Below, piece by piece: positions 1 to 8,631 of a stretch of DNA of 61,393 nt. This stretch comes from Candidatus Gastranaerophilales bacterium. GTDB taxonomy: Bacteria > Cyanobacteriota > Vampirovibrionia > Gastranaerophilales > Gastranaerophilaceae. The DNA lies in NCBI GenBank assembly GCA_944326615.1, contig CALVEO010000006.1:1-61393 (forward strand), in the 5' to 3' direction. Below the pieces are notes generated by a model. The model did not search any database and was not told where the DNA came from. It saw nothing but the letters and a program-made list of their open reading frames with translations. Made by a program: the position numbers and the translations under genes. The first letter of the stretch is position 1; every line of letters begins with the position of its first letter.

Positions 1-107
1 TCACCCGCATCTCTAGTGACTCGCAAGCTCGTCAAGAGCTGCTCCCTCTCACAAAGAGAGAGGGGGAGCGTGCCGCTGCACCCGATACCTGGGCCTTGCA
101 TGAACTT
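1..107 (-). repeat. Copy of pilin-leader repeat (G/C-rich palindrome block)
   Basis: Read on the minus strand this stretch closely matches 50123-50230, which lies inside the long leader of a pseudopilin gene. Shared landmarks are AAGTTCATGCAA, GCGGCACGCTCCCCCTCTC and GGGAGCAG. It holds a CCCTCTC/GAGAGGG hairpin. The left-hand neighbour outside the window may therefore be another minus-strand pseudopilin gene; that is inference. Confidence 0.6.
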
Positions 108-120
108 GTTATATCACTAC

Positions 121-203
121 AAGAAGGTAGACTTTGGCAATTAGAAGATAAGCCTTTTACCGTAAATAGCCTACCTTATTATCTTCCTACCTTCTTACCC
201 TCT
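121..203. repeat. Palindromic element family A, intergenic copy
   Basis: An approximately 83-bp imperfect palindrome built from AGAAGGTAG / CTACCTTCTT arms around a core with TTTTACCGTAAATAGCC. The same core and arms recur at 50279-50363, and the arms recur in frame inside the radical SAM gene at 13653-13721 and 14832-14916. This copy lies downstream of the (p)ppGpp synthetase gene and interrupts no visible gene. Confidence 0.65.
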
Positions 204-241
204 AAATCGGCTTGCCTTCCTGACATCCGGACTTCCAAATA

Positions 242-278
242 AACCCTCTCCCTTAATCCCTCTCCCGAGGAGAGGGAA
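242..278. repeat. CCCTCTCCC/GGGAGAGGG type palindrome, intergenic
   Basis: An inverted repeat with arms CCCTCTCCC and GAGAGGG around a CGAGG loop. Similar palindromes recur at 7505-7632, 27368-27452, 32203-32340 and 50365-50400. The rest of 204-356 contains only short GGAAGTCCGGA-like repeats and no gene. Confidence 0.55.
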
Positions 279-356
279 AAATTAACAATATTTTTTACCT
301 TCCAAACCTGTTGCCCTCCGGACTTCCGGACCTATGTTTGTAAGCAAAAGTTTGTT

Positions 357-2573
357 TTATTTTGATTTTTTCTTCGGATTTTTGTTATGTTTGGATTTGC
401 CGTTGTTTCTTTTTGGAAGGTTTGGGGTTGAGTATGATGTTTGAATACGTTTTACGCTGTATACATCAGGAATTGCCTGAATACTCAAGATTACTTTTTT
501 AAGCGTCTCTATATTATCAAGTTCAATACCAAGTTCAATAATACCGATTTTCCCGCTTTTCGATTTAACATTTGCGTAATTTATGTTTGTTCCGTTATCA
601 GACACTGCTGCAATAATATCTTTTAGAAGCCCTTGTTTTTCTGCCGTTTCAACCCTTATTGTTGTATTGTATGTTTTATTTGCATTGTCACCAGACCATC
701 TGATATCCATTAATCTTTCAGGCTCAATATGTTCAAGCATCGGACAGTCCATTCTGTGAACTGTAACGCCTTTTGCACGTGTTACAACGCCCACAATCGG
801 TTCGCCGGGGATAGGCGAACAGCATCTGGCTATAGAATACATTAAACCTTCAAGACCAATAATATCTTTTTCTGATTTTTTCCTTGTTGTTCCATGAAAA
901 GTCCCTGAAGGCTGCTTAGGGGCTTCTGGTTTCTTGAGTTTGTTAATTATTTTATTTAAAGTGGTTTCTCCGTAACCGAGTGCCGCAAATAAATCTTCGG
1001 CTGACAGATAATTCATTTGTTTTGCGACTTTGTCAAATTCGCCTGTTTTCATATAGTCGTCAAATACAGATTTTGTCAGTTCATGTTCAAGGTTTGACCT
1101 TCCTACTTCAATATGTTCATCGCGGTTATTTTTCTTAAACCACTGTTTAATTTTTGATGCAGCCTGTTTTGTAACGACGAAATTCAGCCAGTCAAGGCGC
1201 GGAGCGGGTGTTTTAGATGTTAAAATCTCTACAATATCGCCGTTATGAAGTTTTGTGTCAAGCTGTGCAATTCTGCCGTTAATTAGAGCACCTACGGTTT
1301 TATTCCCTACTTCCGAGTGAATTCTGTAAGCAAAGTCAACAGGTGTTGCATTTACCGGAAGGTCAAATACATCTCCGTTCGGCGTAAATGCAAATACCTG
1401 ATCGGAAAACAGGTCAAGCTTAACTGAATTTACGTAATCTTCGGCAGATGACATATCTTTATCATATTCAACAAGTTTTCTCATCCAGGAAAACTGCATA
1501 TCTGTAGGGTTATTTGCTTTTTGCGAGCCTTTTTCCTTGTATCTCCAGTGGGCTGCAATACCGTATTCTGCGACTTCATGCATTTCCCATGTTCTTATTT
1601 GCACTTCAAGAGGTTTTGAACGCGGTCCGATTACAGAAGTATGCAGGGACTGATACATGTTGCCTTTCGGCATTGCTATATAATCCTTAAATCTACCCGG
1701 TATCGGCTTGAACTGGGAATGTATAAGTCCTAATACTTCATAGCATTCTTTTTCGGTATCAACGATAACTCTGACGGCGGTAATATCATAAAGATCATGG
1801 AATGCAATATTCAAGCGTTTCATTTTGCTGTAAATGCTGTAATAGTGCTTTGCACGACCTGTAATCTGGGCATTAATTCCCGCTTTTTTTACATCTGCCG
1901 TAATTTTATCAATAAGTATTTTTACGGTTTCTTCTCTGCTTGCTTTTGTTTGTGATACCAGACGGGCAATTTCAAAATATTTATCAGGTTCAAGATACCG
2001 TAAAGATAAATCTTCAAGTTCTGCTTTAATTTTATAGATACCTAAGCGGTTGGCAAGCGGAGCAAAAATATCAAGGGTTTCTCTTGCGATTTTCTGCTGT
2101 TTGCTTGTGGTCATAAAATTTAAAGTGCGCATATTATGCAGTCTGTCTGCAAGTTTTAGGAAAACTATTCTTATATCGCTTGCCATTGCAATAAATAATC
2201 TGCGGAAGTTCTCGGCCTGCCGTTCTTCATTTGATTTGAACTGTAGTTTCCCGAGTTTTGTTACCCCCTGAACAAGTGTTAGAACATCTTTGCCGAAAAG
2301 TTTTTCAATTTCTTCGGGTTTGGTGTCTGTATCTTCAAGAATATCATGCAGGAACGCCGCTTCAAGAGTATGCGAATCCACTTTTAGACCGACAAGAATT
2401 TTTGCAACTTCTACAGGATGTATAATATAAGGTTCTTCAGAAATTCTATACTGCCCCTCATGCAGACGTTTGGCAAAAAGATATGCCTTTTCTATCTGTT
2501 CAATTTCTTCTGGTTCTCTGTTTTGTGCAATCAGCTCTTTTTTTATATCGTCAAAAAGTGGTTTTTCGCTCAT
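357..2573 (-). CDS. rel: Bifunctional (p)ppGpp synthetase/hydrolase (RelA/SpoT family)
   Basis: This cytosolic enzyme makes and degrades the stringent-response alarmone (p)ppGpp. At 738 aa it has the full long-RSH length. The N-terminal HD hydrolase domain shows HDILED at residues 76-81, so hydrolase activity is expected. A synthetase domain follows at about 240-350 with the MYQSLHTSV motif, then a TGS domain near 390-455 (FAFTPNGDVFDLP) and a C-terminal ACT domain near 660-735. The tail is Lys/Asn-rich. A promoter TTGAAA-17-TATTAT at 2583-2611 on the minus strand ends 9 nt before the ATG, so the mRNA should have almost no 5' leader. It stands alone, divergent from the DUF167 gene. Confidence 0.96.
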   Translation of the reverse strand: MSEKPLFDDIKKELIAQNREPEEIEQIEKAYLFAKRLHEGQYRISEEPYIIHPVEVAKILVGLKVDSHTLEAAFLHDILEDTDTKPEEIEKLFGKDVLTLVQGVTKLGKLQFKSNEERQAENFRRLFIAMASDIRIVFLKLADRLHNMRTLNFMTTSKQQKIARETLDIFAPLANRLGIYKIKAELEDLSLRYLEPDKYFEIARLVSQTKASREETVKILIDKITADVKKAGINAQITGRAKHYYSIYSKMKRLNIAFHDLYDITAVRVIVDTEKECYEVLGLIHSQFKPIPGRFKDYIAMPKGNMYQSLHTSVIGPRSKPLEVQIRTWEMHEVAEYGIAAHWRYKEKGSQKANNPTDMQFSWMRKLVEYDKDMSSAEDYVNSVKLDLFSDQVFAFTPNGDVFDLPVNATPVDFAYRIHSEVGNKTVGALINGRIAQLDTKLHNGDIVEILTSKTPAPRLDWLNFVVTKQAASKIKQWFKKNNRDEHIEVGRSNLEHELTKSVFDDYMKTGEFDKVAKQMNYLSAEDLFAALGYGETTLNKIINKLKKPEAPKQPSGTFHGTTRKKSEKDIIGLEGLMYSIARCCSPIPGEPIVGVVTRAKGVTVHRMDCPMLEHIEPERLMDIRWSGDNANKTYNTTIRVETAEKQGLLKDIIAAVSDNGTNINYANVKSKSGKIGIIELGIELDNIETLKKVILSIQAIPDVYSVKRIQTSYSTPNLPKRNNGKSKHNKNPKKKSK

Positions 2574-2582
2574 GATATAATC

Positions 2583-2611
2583 ATAATACAGATTTTATCA
2601 GAAATTTTCAA
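2583..2611 (-). promoter_or_regulatory. Promoter of the (p)ppGpp synthetase gene
   Basis: On the minus strand a TTGAAA box and a TATTAT box are separated by 17 nt. The -10 box ends 9 nt before the start codon at 2573, leaving an expected 5' leader of only 2-3 nt. Confidence 0.6.
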
Positions 2612-2647
2612 GTAAAATGCAAAATTTCATTCATAAGGATTATAAAA

Positions 2648-2935
2648 ATGCTAAAAGAAACAAATGAAGGTTTTCTAATAAATTTAAAAATCTCGCCGAA
2701 TGCTTCCAAAAATGAAATTATAAAAACAGATGAAGGACTTTTGAAGATAAAAATAACAGCCCGGCCTGTTGACGGCAAGGCTAATAAGGCTCTTATTGAA
2801 TTTCTTTCTAAAAGTCTAAAAGTGCCTAAAACTTCTATTGAAATTCTAAAAGGTCATACCGGAAAAGAAAAAACACTGTTGATACATTCAAAAAATATAG
2901 AAGTTATTGAAAAATTGAAAAGTTTTGTAAACTAA
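2648..2935 (+). CDS. DUF167 / YggU family protein
   Basis: The 95-aa protein matches the DUF167 family of small alpha/beta proteins of unknown role. The family signature is visible: LKISPNASKNEI near the start, then RPVDGKANKALIEFLSKSLKV and the IEILKGHTGKEK segment, with length typical of the family. An AAGGA Shine-Dalgarno lies just before the ATG. It is divergent from the (p)ppGpp synthetase gene and is a single-gene unit. Function is not known for the family, so none is assigned. Confidence 0.9.
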   Translation: MLKETNEGFLINLKISPNASKNEIIKTDEGLLKIKITARPVDGKANKALIEFLSKSLKVPKTSIEILKGHTGKEKTLLIHSKNIEVIEKLKSFVN

Positions 2936-3042
2936 GACAATATTTTTAGCAACAAATTATATTTATAGTTTTTGGTACAATGAAAATAACTATTGCAAAA
3001 TTTTATTTTTTAAGTTAGCATATAACCCATAAGGAAATATAA

Positions 3043-3108
3043 ATGTTAAAAATCAATTCTTTAAAATTTCATCATTTACATCATCATAGCACCCTTGGAA
3101 GGCTATGA
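3043..3108 (+). CDS. Putative His-rich leader peptide (21 aa)
   Basis: A short ORF preceded by AAGGAA encodes MLKINSLKFHHLHHHSTLGRL, with five His codons among six. This is the hallmark of his-type attenuation leaders. Downstream segments can pair in mutually exclusive ways: ATCAATTC (3052-3059, inside the ORF) with GAATTGAT (3107-3114), or the latter with TTCAATTC (3149-3156). A terminator-like hairpin follows at 3161-3211. The next gene is not a recognisable histidine gene, so histidine control of it is inference; the ORF may also be fortuitous. Confidence 0.45.
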   Translation: MLKINSLKFHHLHHHSTLGRL

Positions 3109-3160
3109 ATTGATGTTGCGCGCTTTTAAAGAATAATGCAAAGTTAAGTTCAATTCTGAT

Positions 3161-3211
3161 AAAAATAGTCTTTCAAGGAACCCCTTATGAAGCGTTTGTG
3201 AGACTATTTTT
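3161..3211 (+). terminator. Attenuator-like hairpin before unknown membrane-protein gene
   Basis: AAAAATAGTCT (3161-3171) pairs perfectly over 11 bp with AGACTATTTTT (3201-3211), and an inner stem TTCAAGG/CCTTATGAA lies in the loop. The T-run at the 3' arm gives an intrinsic-terminator shape. It sits between the His-rich leader ORF and the RBS of the gene at 3233. Confidence 0.5.
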
Positions 3212-3232
3212 AATGAATTGGAGAAATAAAAA

Positions 3233-4501
3233 ATGACAATAACAAATATAATTTCAGCTATAGGCAACAACAGCAGTGTATACCCCCTTATAGTCCGCGA
3301 TTGCGGGATAGAAGTTCCTACAAAAATTATTCTGACCTATGACCAAAATAAAAAAGAATCTAAAGGGATTGCATACCTTGCAGCACGTGAAAGATTTCTT
3401 GATGAATATGCAACGTCCGCTGTATGGCTCGGAGGTATTCCGCTTGTCGGCTGGATTTGTGATAAATATATAAAAACACGCGGTTTAAATCCGAAAGTTA
3501 ATTTGAAATTATACAAAGAAGAAGAAGGTATTCAGGGAATTGACTATAATATTAAAAAATTCAAAGATATCGCGCCTGATGCAGTAAAAGATCTTCTTAA
3601 AGCAAAAGAAAATAAAAAATTATATGAAAAATTGCTTGCTGGAAAATTTGTTGCATCAACCTCAATTCCGATTTTGTTTATGGGATTTATTCTGCCTAAG
3701 CTCATATTTGCATCTTCCGCAAGAAAAATAGAAAATTTGAGGAAAAAAGAGGCTGAAAAGAAAAATATTTCACCTGTAAGCTTTTTGCAGAAAGACAGAT
3801 TTTATAAATCTAAAGAGGTAAACTTTACAGGTAACTGGATTACAAAGGCCGCAAATTTTTCTGCTCAGGATAAAATGGCTGTTACAGACGGTGGGTATGC
3901 TGTAGGGCGTGTGGCTACTGCACGTAATAAAAATGAACGTTACGATTTATCATTCAAAATGGCAGGCATGATGTTTTTAAACTTTGTAGCGCCAAAATGG
4001 ATTGAAAAGGGGTTAAATAAATTAACGGGAGTTGAACTTGATCCTATTATGCTGGCTGATAAAGAATTTACAAAACAAATTAAAGAGGGAACTTTAAAAC
4101 TTCCTTCCGGAGCATCTGCTGAGGAGCTTTTAAAATTTGTAGACAATATAGAAAATAAAGATACCTTATTTATAAAGTATGCAAAGAAATTCGACAAAAT
4201 AAAAATGCTTGATAACGGTGTAAGAGACCCGAGAGAATATGTTGATATTAAAAAGCTCGGCAAATTCAGAAATGACATAGAAGAATTTGCTAAAAAAGCT
4301 CTAAAAACTAATGATTTCAATGGCTATCTGAAGCAGGCAAGGATTGCAAAATCTGCAAACATTTTAACTAATGTAGCCCTGAGCAGTTTTCTTCTTGCTT
4401 ATGTTCTGCCAAAAGCCCAGTTTGCATTCAGAAAGTTAATTACAGGTTCTGATCTCGAACCAGGGCTTGCACCGGCTGAAAAAATTGTTGACCGTAAATA
4501 A
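3233..4501 (+). CDS. Unknown membrane-associated protein, 422 aa
   Basis: I cannot assign a function. The protein has a hydrophobic stretch at about 60-78 (AVWLGGIPLVGWI), another at about 140-163 (IPILFMGFILPKLIFA), a weaker one near 243-255 and one near 375-395 (NVALSSFLLAYVLPKAQFAF). Lys/Glu-rich segments lie between them, so it probably sits in or on a membrane. A GGAG Shine-Dalgarno precedes the ATG. Upstream lies a His-rich leader ORF and an attenuator-like hairpin, which is unusual for a single unknown gene. The stop is followed closely by the promoter of the next pilin gene. Confidence 0.8.
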   Translation: MTITNIISAIGNNSSVYPLIVRDCGIEVPTKIILTYDQNKKESKGIAYLAARERFLDEYATSAVWLGGIPLVGWICDKYIKTRGLNPKVNLKLYKEEEGIQGIDYNIKKFKDIAPDAVKDLLKAKENKKLYEKLLAGKFVASTSIPILFMGFILPKLIFASSARKIENLRKKEAEKKNISPVSFLQKDRFYKSKEVNFTGNWITKAANFSAQDKMAVTDGGYAVGRVATARNKNERYDLSFKMAGMMFLNFVAPKWIEKGLNKLTGVELDPIMLADKEFTKQIKEGTLKLPSGASAEELLKFVDNIENKDTLFIKYAKKFDKIKMLDNGVRDPREYVDIKKLGKFRNDIEEFAKKALKTNDFNGYLKQARIAKSANILTNVALSSFLLAYVLPKAQFAFRKLITGSDLEPGLAPAEKIVDRK

Positions 4502-4508
4502 AATTACA

Positions 4509-4537
4509 TTGACAAAATTTTAAAAAATTTATATAAT
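4509..4537 (+). promoter_or_regulatory. Consensus promoter of pseudopilin gene
   Basis: A perfect TTGACA (4509-4514), 17-nt spacer and perfect TATAAT (4532-4537) precede the AGAGGAG RBS of the pseudopilin gene at 4558. This is the best sigma-70-type promoter in the window. Confidence 0.8.
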
Positions 4538-4557
4538 TTTGTAGAGGAGTATATTAT

Positions 4558-5172
4558 ATGAAATATTTGAACAATAGGGTTAATTGGGCTTTTACTCTGG
4601 CAGAGGTATTGGTTACTCTTGGAATAATTGGTGTGGTTGCAGCGTTAACCATACCTTCTCTGGTATCAAATACTAAAAAAAGTGAGGTATCTGCAAGATT
4701 AAAAAGGTTTAACAGTATAATGTCGCAGGTAATGATTGATTCGGAAAGAGTAAACGGGATGGCTGAGGATTGGTTTCAGTCTTCAATGACAGCGAAACAA
4801 TATTTTGATAAATATATTGAACCGTTTTTAAAATATACAAAAATTGAGGATTACGGTACAGACAGTGTAATGGTTTATCTGGCGGATGGAACATCTTTCT
4901 GGATATACAAAGGCGGATGTATGGATTTTAAAGTTGATATAAATGCTGATAAAGCTCCAAATGTTCAGGGACGTGATCAATTTACTTTTTTGCAATGCCA
5001 GACAAAAAAAGATGCAAGCTGGTGTGATGGGCAAATCTGGTGTTCATACAGAAAGAATAATACAAGCAGTGATGACAGATTACAAGCTTGTAAGGATAAT
5101 GCAATTTATTGCAGCGGTTATTTAGAAACTCAAGGGTGGGAAATTCCCGATGATTATCCTTACAGAATTTAA
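4558..5172 (+). CDS. Type IV pseudopilin-like protein (intact, short leader)
   Basis: The 204-aa protein has a short basic leader, then AFTLAEVLVTLGIIGVV, the class III signal of type IV pilins and type II secretion pseudopilins, with Glu at +5 after an expected cut before Phe. The mature part has a hydrophobic helix, then a globular region with several Cys residues and the ending GWEIPDDYPYRI. This C-terminal W-x-I-x-x-DYP pattern is shared with the pseudopilins ending near 33056, 51110 and 60686. No poly-G tract or repeats interrupt this copy, making it a useful reference for the altered ones. It has its own consensus promoter and a terminator downstream. Its pilus or secretion partner is not in the window. 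Confidence 0.92.
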   Translation: MKYLNNRVNWAFTLAEVLVTLGIIGVVAALTIPSLVSNTKKSEVSARLKRFNSIMSQVMIDSERVNGMAEDWFQSSMTAKQYFDKYIEPFLKYTKIEDYGTDSVMVYLADGTSFWIYKGGCMDFKVDINADKAPNVQGRDQFTFLQCQTKKDASWCDGQIWCSYRKNNTSSDDRLQACKDNAIYCSGYLETQGWEIPDDYPYRI

Positions 5173-5207
5173 TAAATATTTGTTAAAAAGATAATAATTA
5201 TGTAAAA

Positions 5208-5233
5208 AAATACCCGCAAGAGCGGGTATTTTT
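5208..5233. terminator. Intrinsic terminator between convergent genes
   Basis: AAATACCCGC, an AAGA loop and GCGGGTATTT followed by further T form a strong hairpin. It lies between the pseudopilin gene and the oppositely oriented uracil-DNA glycosylase gene and could serve both strands. Confidence 0.85.
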
Positions 5234-5254
5234 ATGAAATTTTATTTATAATAA

Positions 5255-5914
5255 CTACACCATAGCTATTTCTCTGGGTTCCATAAAAACAACTTCATTG
5301 CTGTCCATAGAATGATCTACATCAGGTAAAATTTCATTTTTTATATTAGCTAAATCTTCCTGCATCAATCTTCTTGGAGAGCCGTCTGCAAGAGAATTAT
5401 TTCTTAAAAGATATGACGGATGGAAGATTGTTATTGCTTTATAATCTTTTCCGTCAACGTTAATTGTCATCCATTGACCTCTGACTTTTGAGATTGTCTG
5501 TTTTTTATCAAGCTGTACAAAAGTTTTTAATGCTGTAGCACCGCAAAGAACTATAGCTCTGGGGTTTATAATATCAATTTGAGCGTTTAAAAATTTTCTG
5601 CATGCTGTCTGTTCTTCTTCTGTCGGAACTCTGTTTTCAGGAGGTCTGCATTTTACGGTATTAATAAGATAAATATCTTCATCTCTTGAAATTCCTGCAT
5701 TTGAAAGAAACTCATTTAAAAGCTGTCCTGCACGTCCGACAAAAGGTCTGCCTGTTTCATCTTCCATTTCACCGGGAGCTTCGCCGATAAGAACTATTTT
5801 TGCAGTTGACGGGTTTCCGTCAGAAAAAACAACATTTTTTCTTGCTTTTGCAAGTGCACAGCCTGTGCAGCTTTCACACTTTGATCTTACTATCTCCAGA
5901 CAATCTTTCTTCAT
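5255..5914 (-). CDS. Family 4 uracil-DNA glycosylase (Fe-S)
   Basis: This 219-aa enzyme should remove uracil from DNA as the first step of base excision repair. The N-terminus has a CESCTGC cluster with a second Cys group around CRPPENRVP...C, as in Fe-S family 4 enzymes. The active-site region reads GEAPGEMEDETGRPFVG, and the C-terminal motif FHPSYLL is present. The ATG lies inside the 3' end of the upstream symporter gene (41-nt overlap) and has a GAGGAGAG Shine-Dalgarno, so the two genes are probably co-transcribed. A Glu/Met-rich tail of about 20 residues follows the catalytic domain. Confidence 0.93.
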   Translation of the reverse strand: MKKDCLEIVRSKCESCTGCALAKARKNVVFSDGNPSTAKIVLIGEAPGEMEDETGRPFVGRAGQLLNEFLSNAGISRDEDIYLINTVKCRPPENRVPTEEEQTACRKFLNAQIDIINPRAIVLCGATALKTFVQLDKKQTISKVRGQWMTINVDGKDYKAITIFHPSYLLRNNSLADGSPRRLMQEDLANIKNEILPDVDHSMDSNEVVFMEPREIAMV

Positions 5915-7382
5915 TTTCGTCTCTCTCCTCTTTAAATATTCCTACATTATATTTTTTGCAATATCTTTTTAATTCTTTCATGATTACATCAGATAACATG
6001 AATACTGCTATTAAGTTTGGCACAGCCAAGAATAAAGTAAATGCATCAGATAGATTAATTATACTTTTAAAATTCATGGCAGAGCCGATAATTATGAATA
6101 TACAATATATAACCTGAAAAGTGTGTGTTGTCAATTTTGTATCACCAAATAAATAATTCCACGCCTTAATCCCGTAATATGAGCCGCAAAGCATTGTAGA
6201 AAGGACAAAACAGCTTGCCATAAATGTTAACAAAATCGGGAAAAACGGACACACTGTACCAAATGCTTTTGAAGTTAATTCAATACCTGCAATCCCAGAT
6301 GTATTCAAGTATTCACCTGAAACTACTATAACAAAAGCAGTTGCAGAGCCGACTATTACGGTATCAACAAATGGCTGAAGCATGGCAATAAATGCCTGTG
6401 CAACCGGATTATTTGTTTTTACGGCAGAAAACGCAATCGGTGCAGTGCCAAGTCCTGCTTCGTTTGCAAACATCGCACGCCTGAACCCCCAAAGCATGCA
6501 CATCATCCATCCGCCGGCTAATGCTTTTGGATGAAATGCTTCCTTTAAAATTACACTGAATGTATGAGGGACATGCCCGATATTATATATGCATACCGCA
6601 AAAGCTGTTAAAACATATAATGTGCACATGACAGGCGTAACTTTGGATGTAAATTTGCCGATTGCTTTAATTCCGCCGATAATTGTAAAGTAAGTTATAA
6701 CAGCCACTATCAAACCTAAAAGCCAGCCCTGATTTGCAAAAAAGCTGTTATTTCCGCCTGTAACTTCTGTAATCTGGGTTGTCATTGCGTTTATCTGGAA
6801 TAAATTCCAGCCACCGATCATTGCAAAAATACAGCATATTGCATAAATTTTTGAAAGATGAGGAGCAAATTTCCCGATATATTTGTTATTTTTAAGTGCG
6901 CCTCCTATATAATACATAGGCCCGCCTGCGATTGTACCATCTGGATTAATTTTTCTAAATTTAAGCCCTAAAAGCACTTCTGCAAACTTTAACGCCATTG
7001 AGAAAAAGCCTGCCAGTATCATCCAGAAAATTACTCCTGGTCCGCCTATAGATACAGCCGCTGCAGAACCTGCAACATTTCCGATGCCGGCAGAAGCCGA
7101 AATAGTTGCTGTCAGAGCCTGAAAAGAAGATACTTCGCCTTTTTTCTTTTTAACGCGGATTTCTTTATGCTCATAATTTTTTGTAATGAGCTGTAAAGCG
7201 TGCTTAAATCCCCATATTCCGATAAATCTTGTCCTAATTGTAAAATAAAATGCAGCAATCATTAAAAGCGCAACAAGGAATTCAATTTTCACTCCATTAA
7301 TTGTGATAGAACTGAAAATTATCCCTGAAATCTTATCGGCTATTGGTGATAAAAATGTATCAATGGCTGTGTCTAAATTCAT
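5874..7382 (-). CDS. Alanine/glycine:cation symporter family (AGCS) protein
   Basis: The protein of about 502 aa belongs to the AGCS sodium- or proton-coupled amino acid symporters of the inner membrane. Family motifs are clear: SSFQALTATISASAGIGNVAG near residue 105, GGPMYYIG near 155 and ANEAGLGTAPIAFSAV in the second half, with about ten hydrophobic helices. Two ATGs are adjacent (7385 and 7382). A TATAAT box four nt upstream of the first places the expected transcription start at the second, so I favour 7382. Substrate (alanine or glycine) is inferred from the family. It is followed by the overlapping uracil-DNA glycosylase gene. Confidence 0.92.
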   Translation of the reverse strand: MNLDTAIDTFLSPIADKISGIIFSSITINGVKIEFLVALLMIAAFYFTIRTRFIGIWGFKHALQLITKNYEHKEIRVKKKKGEVSSFQALTATISASAGIGNVAGSAAAVSIGGPGVIFWMILAGFFSMALKFAEVLLGLKFRKINPDGTIAGGPMYYIGGALKNNKYIGKFAPHLSKIYAICCIFAMIGGWNLFQINAMTTQITEVTGGNNSFFANQGWLLGLIVAVITYFTIIGGIKAIGKFTSKVTPVMCTLYVLTAFAVCIYNIGHVPHTFSVILKEAFHPKALAGGWMMCMLWGFRRAMFANEAGLGTAPIAFSAVKTNNPVAQAFIAMLQPFVDTVIVGSATAFVIVVSGEYLNTSGIAGIELTSKAFGTVCPFFPILLTFMASCFVLSTMLCGSYYGIKAWNYLFGDTKLTTHTFQVIYCIFIIIGSAMNFKSIINLSDAFTLFLAVPNLIAVFMLSDVIMKELKRYCKKYNVGIFKEERDENEERLSGDSKIKV

Positions 7383-7438
7383 CATTTTTATTATACTACA
7401 AACATAATTTAGAACATAAGATATGTTATTGGAAGTAA

Positions 7439-7696
7439 ATAAGTGAATAGGTAAATAAGAGAATAAGTCATTACGGTGCGCTTTAGCGCACGAAAAAGTT
7501 GTTCTCTCACCCCTTTGGGGAGAGAGCTGTAGAGAGGGGCTTTAATATTACTGCTTAACGAAACTTTTACCCCTCCCTGATTAGGGAGGGGTATTGATTG
7601 TAACTCATCCTAACCTTCCCTATTTAGGGAAGGATACTGTTTTTTGTGCGCTTTTTCGCATCGAAAACAGCTTACCTTCTTACCTTCCTATCCTCT
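7439..7696. repeat. Intergenic cluster of palindromes
   Basis: The 324-bp gap between the symporter and HD genes carries no gene but several inverted repeats. These are GTGCGCTTTAGCGCAC (7478-7493), a CTCTCACCCC/GGGGAGAG hairpin (about 7505-7545), ACCCCTCCCTGATTAGGGAGGGGT (split here as ACCCCTCCC and GGGAGGGGT, 7568-7594), AACCTTCCC/GGGAAGG (7605-7632) and a half copy of element family A (7666-7696). The segment AGTGAATAGGTAAATAAGAG at the left resembles one at 61330-61362. Confidence 0.65.
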
Positions 7697-7709
7697 GTTT
7701 GCGTATATC

Positions 7710-8483
7710 TTATGATACTTTTGAAAGCGTATTACTGTTAACATAATTCACAAGTGCCTTAAATACAAAAGGATGAAGTTTGCCTTCTTTTACATCCTGA
7801 TAAATTATTGTCAGAGCCTGTTTAGGAGACATTTCTTTTTTATATGTCCGTTTTTCAGTCAGCGCTGAATATTTATCTGCCGCAGATAAAATTTGCAAAT
7901 TTATATCTGCATTAAAATCTTTGTTTACCCAGGGATAGCCTGTTTTTTTAGCATTCTGATGATGATTTCTTATAAGATTCAGTGTTTTTTCATCAAGCCT
8001 GGTTGTTTTTAAAAGTTCATAGCCTAGTTCTGAATGTTTATGCATAATTTCTGATTCAAGCTTTGTTAATTTATCCGGTTTGTTCAGGATTTGGACCGGA
8101 ATAAGAACTTTTCCGATATCATGGAGGTAGGATGCATCTTCAACGGATTTTATGTCTACTCTGTTTTTCAAAGAAAACGGTAAATTATCAGCAATTCCTT
8201 TTACTATTTCTTGTGTATCTTTCATGTGGTTTTGTTTAAGGTCGTTCAGCTCTTTAATGTTAAGTTTCAAATCCGGATTAAAATCTTTTACCATTTTTTT
8301 TATTTTAGGATTTGAATTAATCATTTTTTGTATATATGCTTGTGATGTGTAAGGTTCAAGAGATGTGCTTTCAAATTTGTCAGCTTGAATTTCATTCCCG
8401 AATGTAATATATCTGTTCGGATTAATATAAATATTCGGCTGTATTGCGCACACACCAAGCGCTTTTGTTATTTCCAATCCCAT
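7710..8483 (-). CDS. HD-domain phosphohydrolase-like protein
   Basis: The 257-aa protein has an HD motif in YLHDIGKVLIP near residue 120 and further metal-ligand candidates HKHSELG and RNHHQN, followed by SAADKYSALTEKR. This is the layout of HD-GYP-like metal-dependent phosphohydrolases, which often degrade cyclic dinucleotides or nucleotides. No sensor domain or membrane segment is visible; the N-terminal third is unfamiliar. The substrate cannot be told from sequence. It lies alone between the palindrome cluster and the divergent ketopantoate reductase gene. Confidence 0.8.
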   Translation of the reverse strand: MGLEITKALGVCAIQPNIYINPNRYITFGNEIQADKFESTSLEPYTSQAYIQKMINSNPKIKKMVKDFNPDLKLNIKELNDLKQNHMKDTQEIVKGIADNLPFSLKNRVDIKSVEDASYLHDIGKVLIPVQILNKPDKLTKLESEIMHKHSELGYELLKTTRLDEKTLNLIRNHHQNAKKTGYPWVNKDFNADINLQILSAADKYSALTEKRTYKKEMSPKQALTIIYQDVKEGKLHPFVFKALVNYVNSNTLSKVS

Positions 8484-8631
8484 TAACTTTTACACACTAT
8501 AAATTAAACTACTACATATAAAATAAAGTATTTTTCCCCTGTTAAATTGCTCTAAATCCTGATCATGTGTACAATTTTTAACAATTATTCATTAAGGATA
8601 TGTAAAGAATGAAAAAAATTTTTATTTTGCG

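Noticed and set aside
3233-4501. Unknown membrane protein as a histidine biosynthesis or transport gene
   Set aside because: The leader suggests histidine control, but the protein itself shows no match to a known histidine enzyme or transporter.
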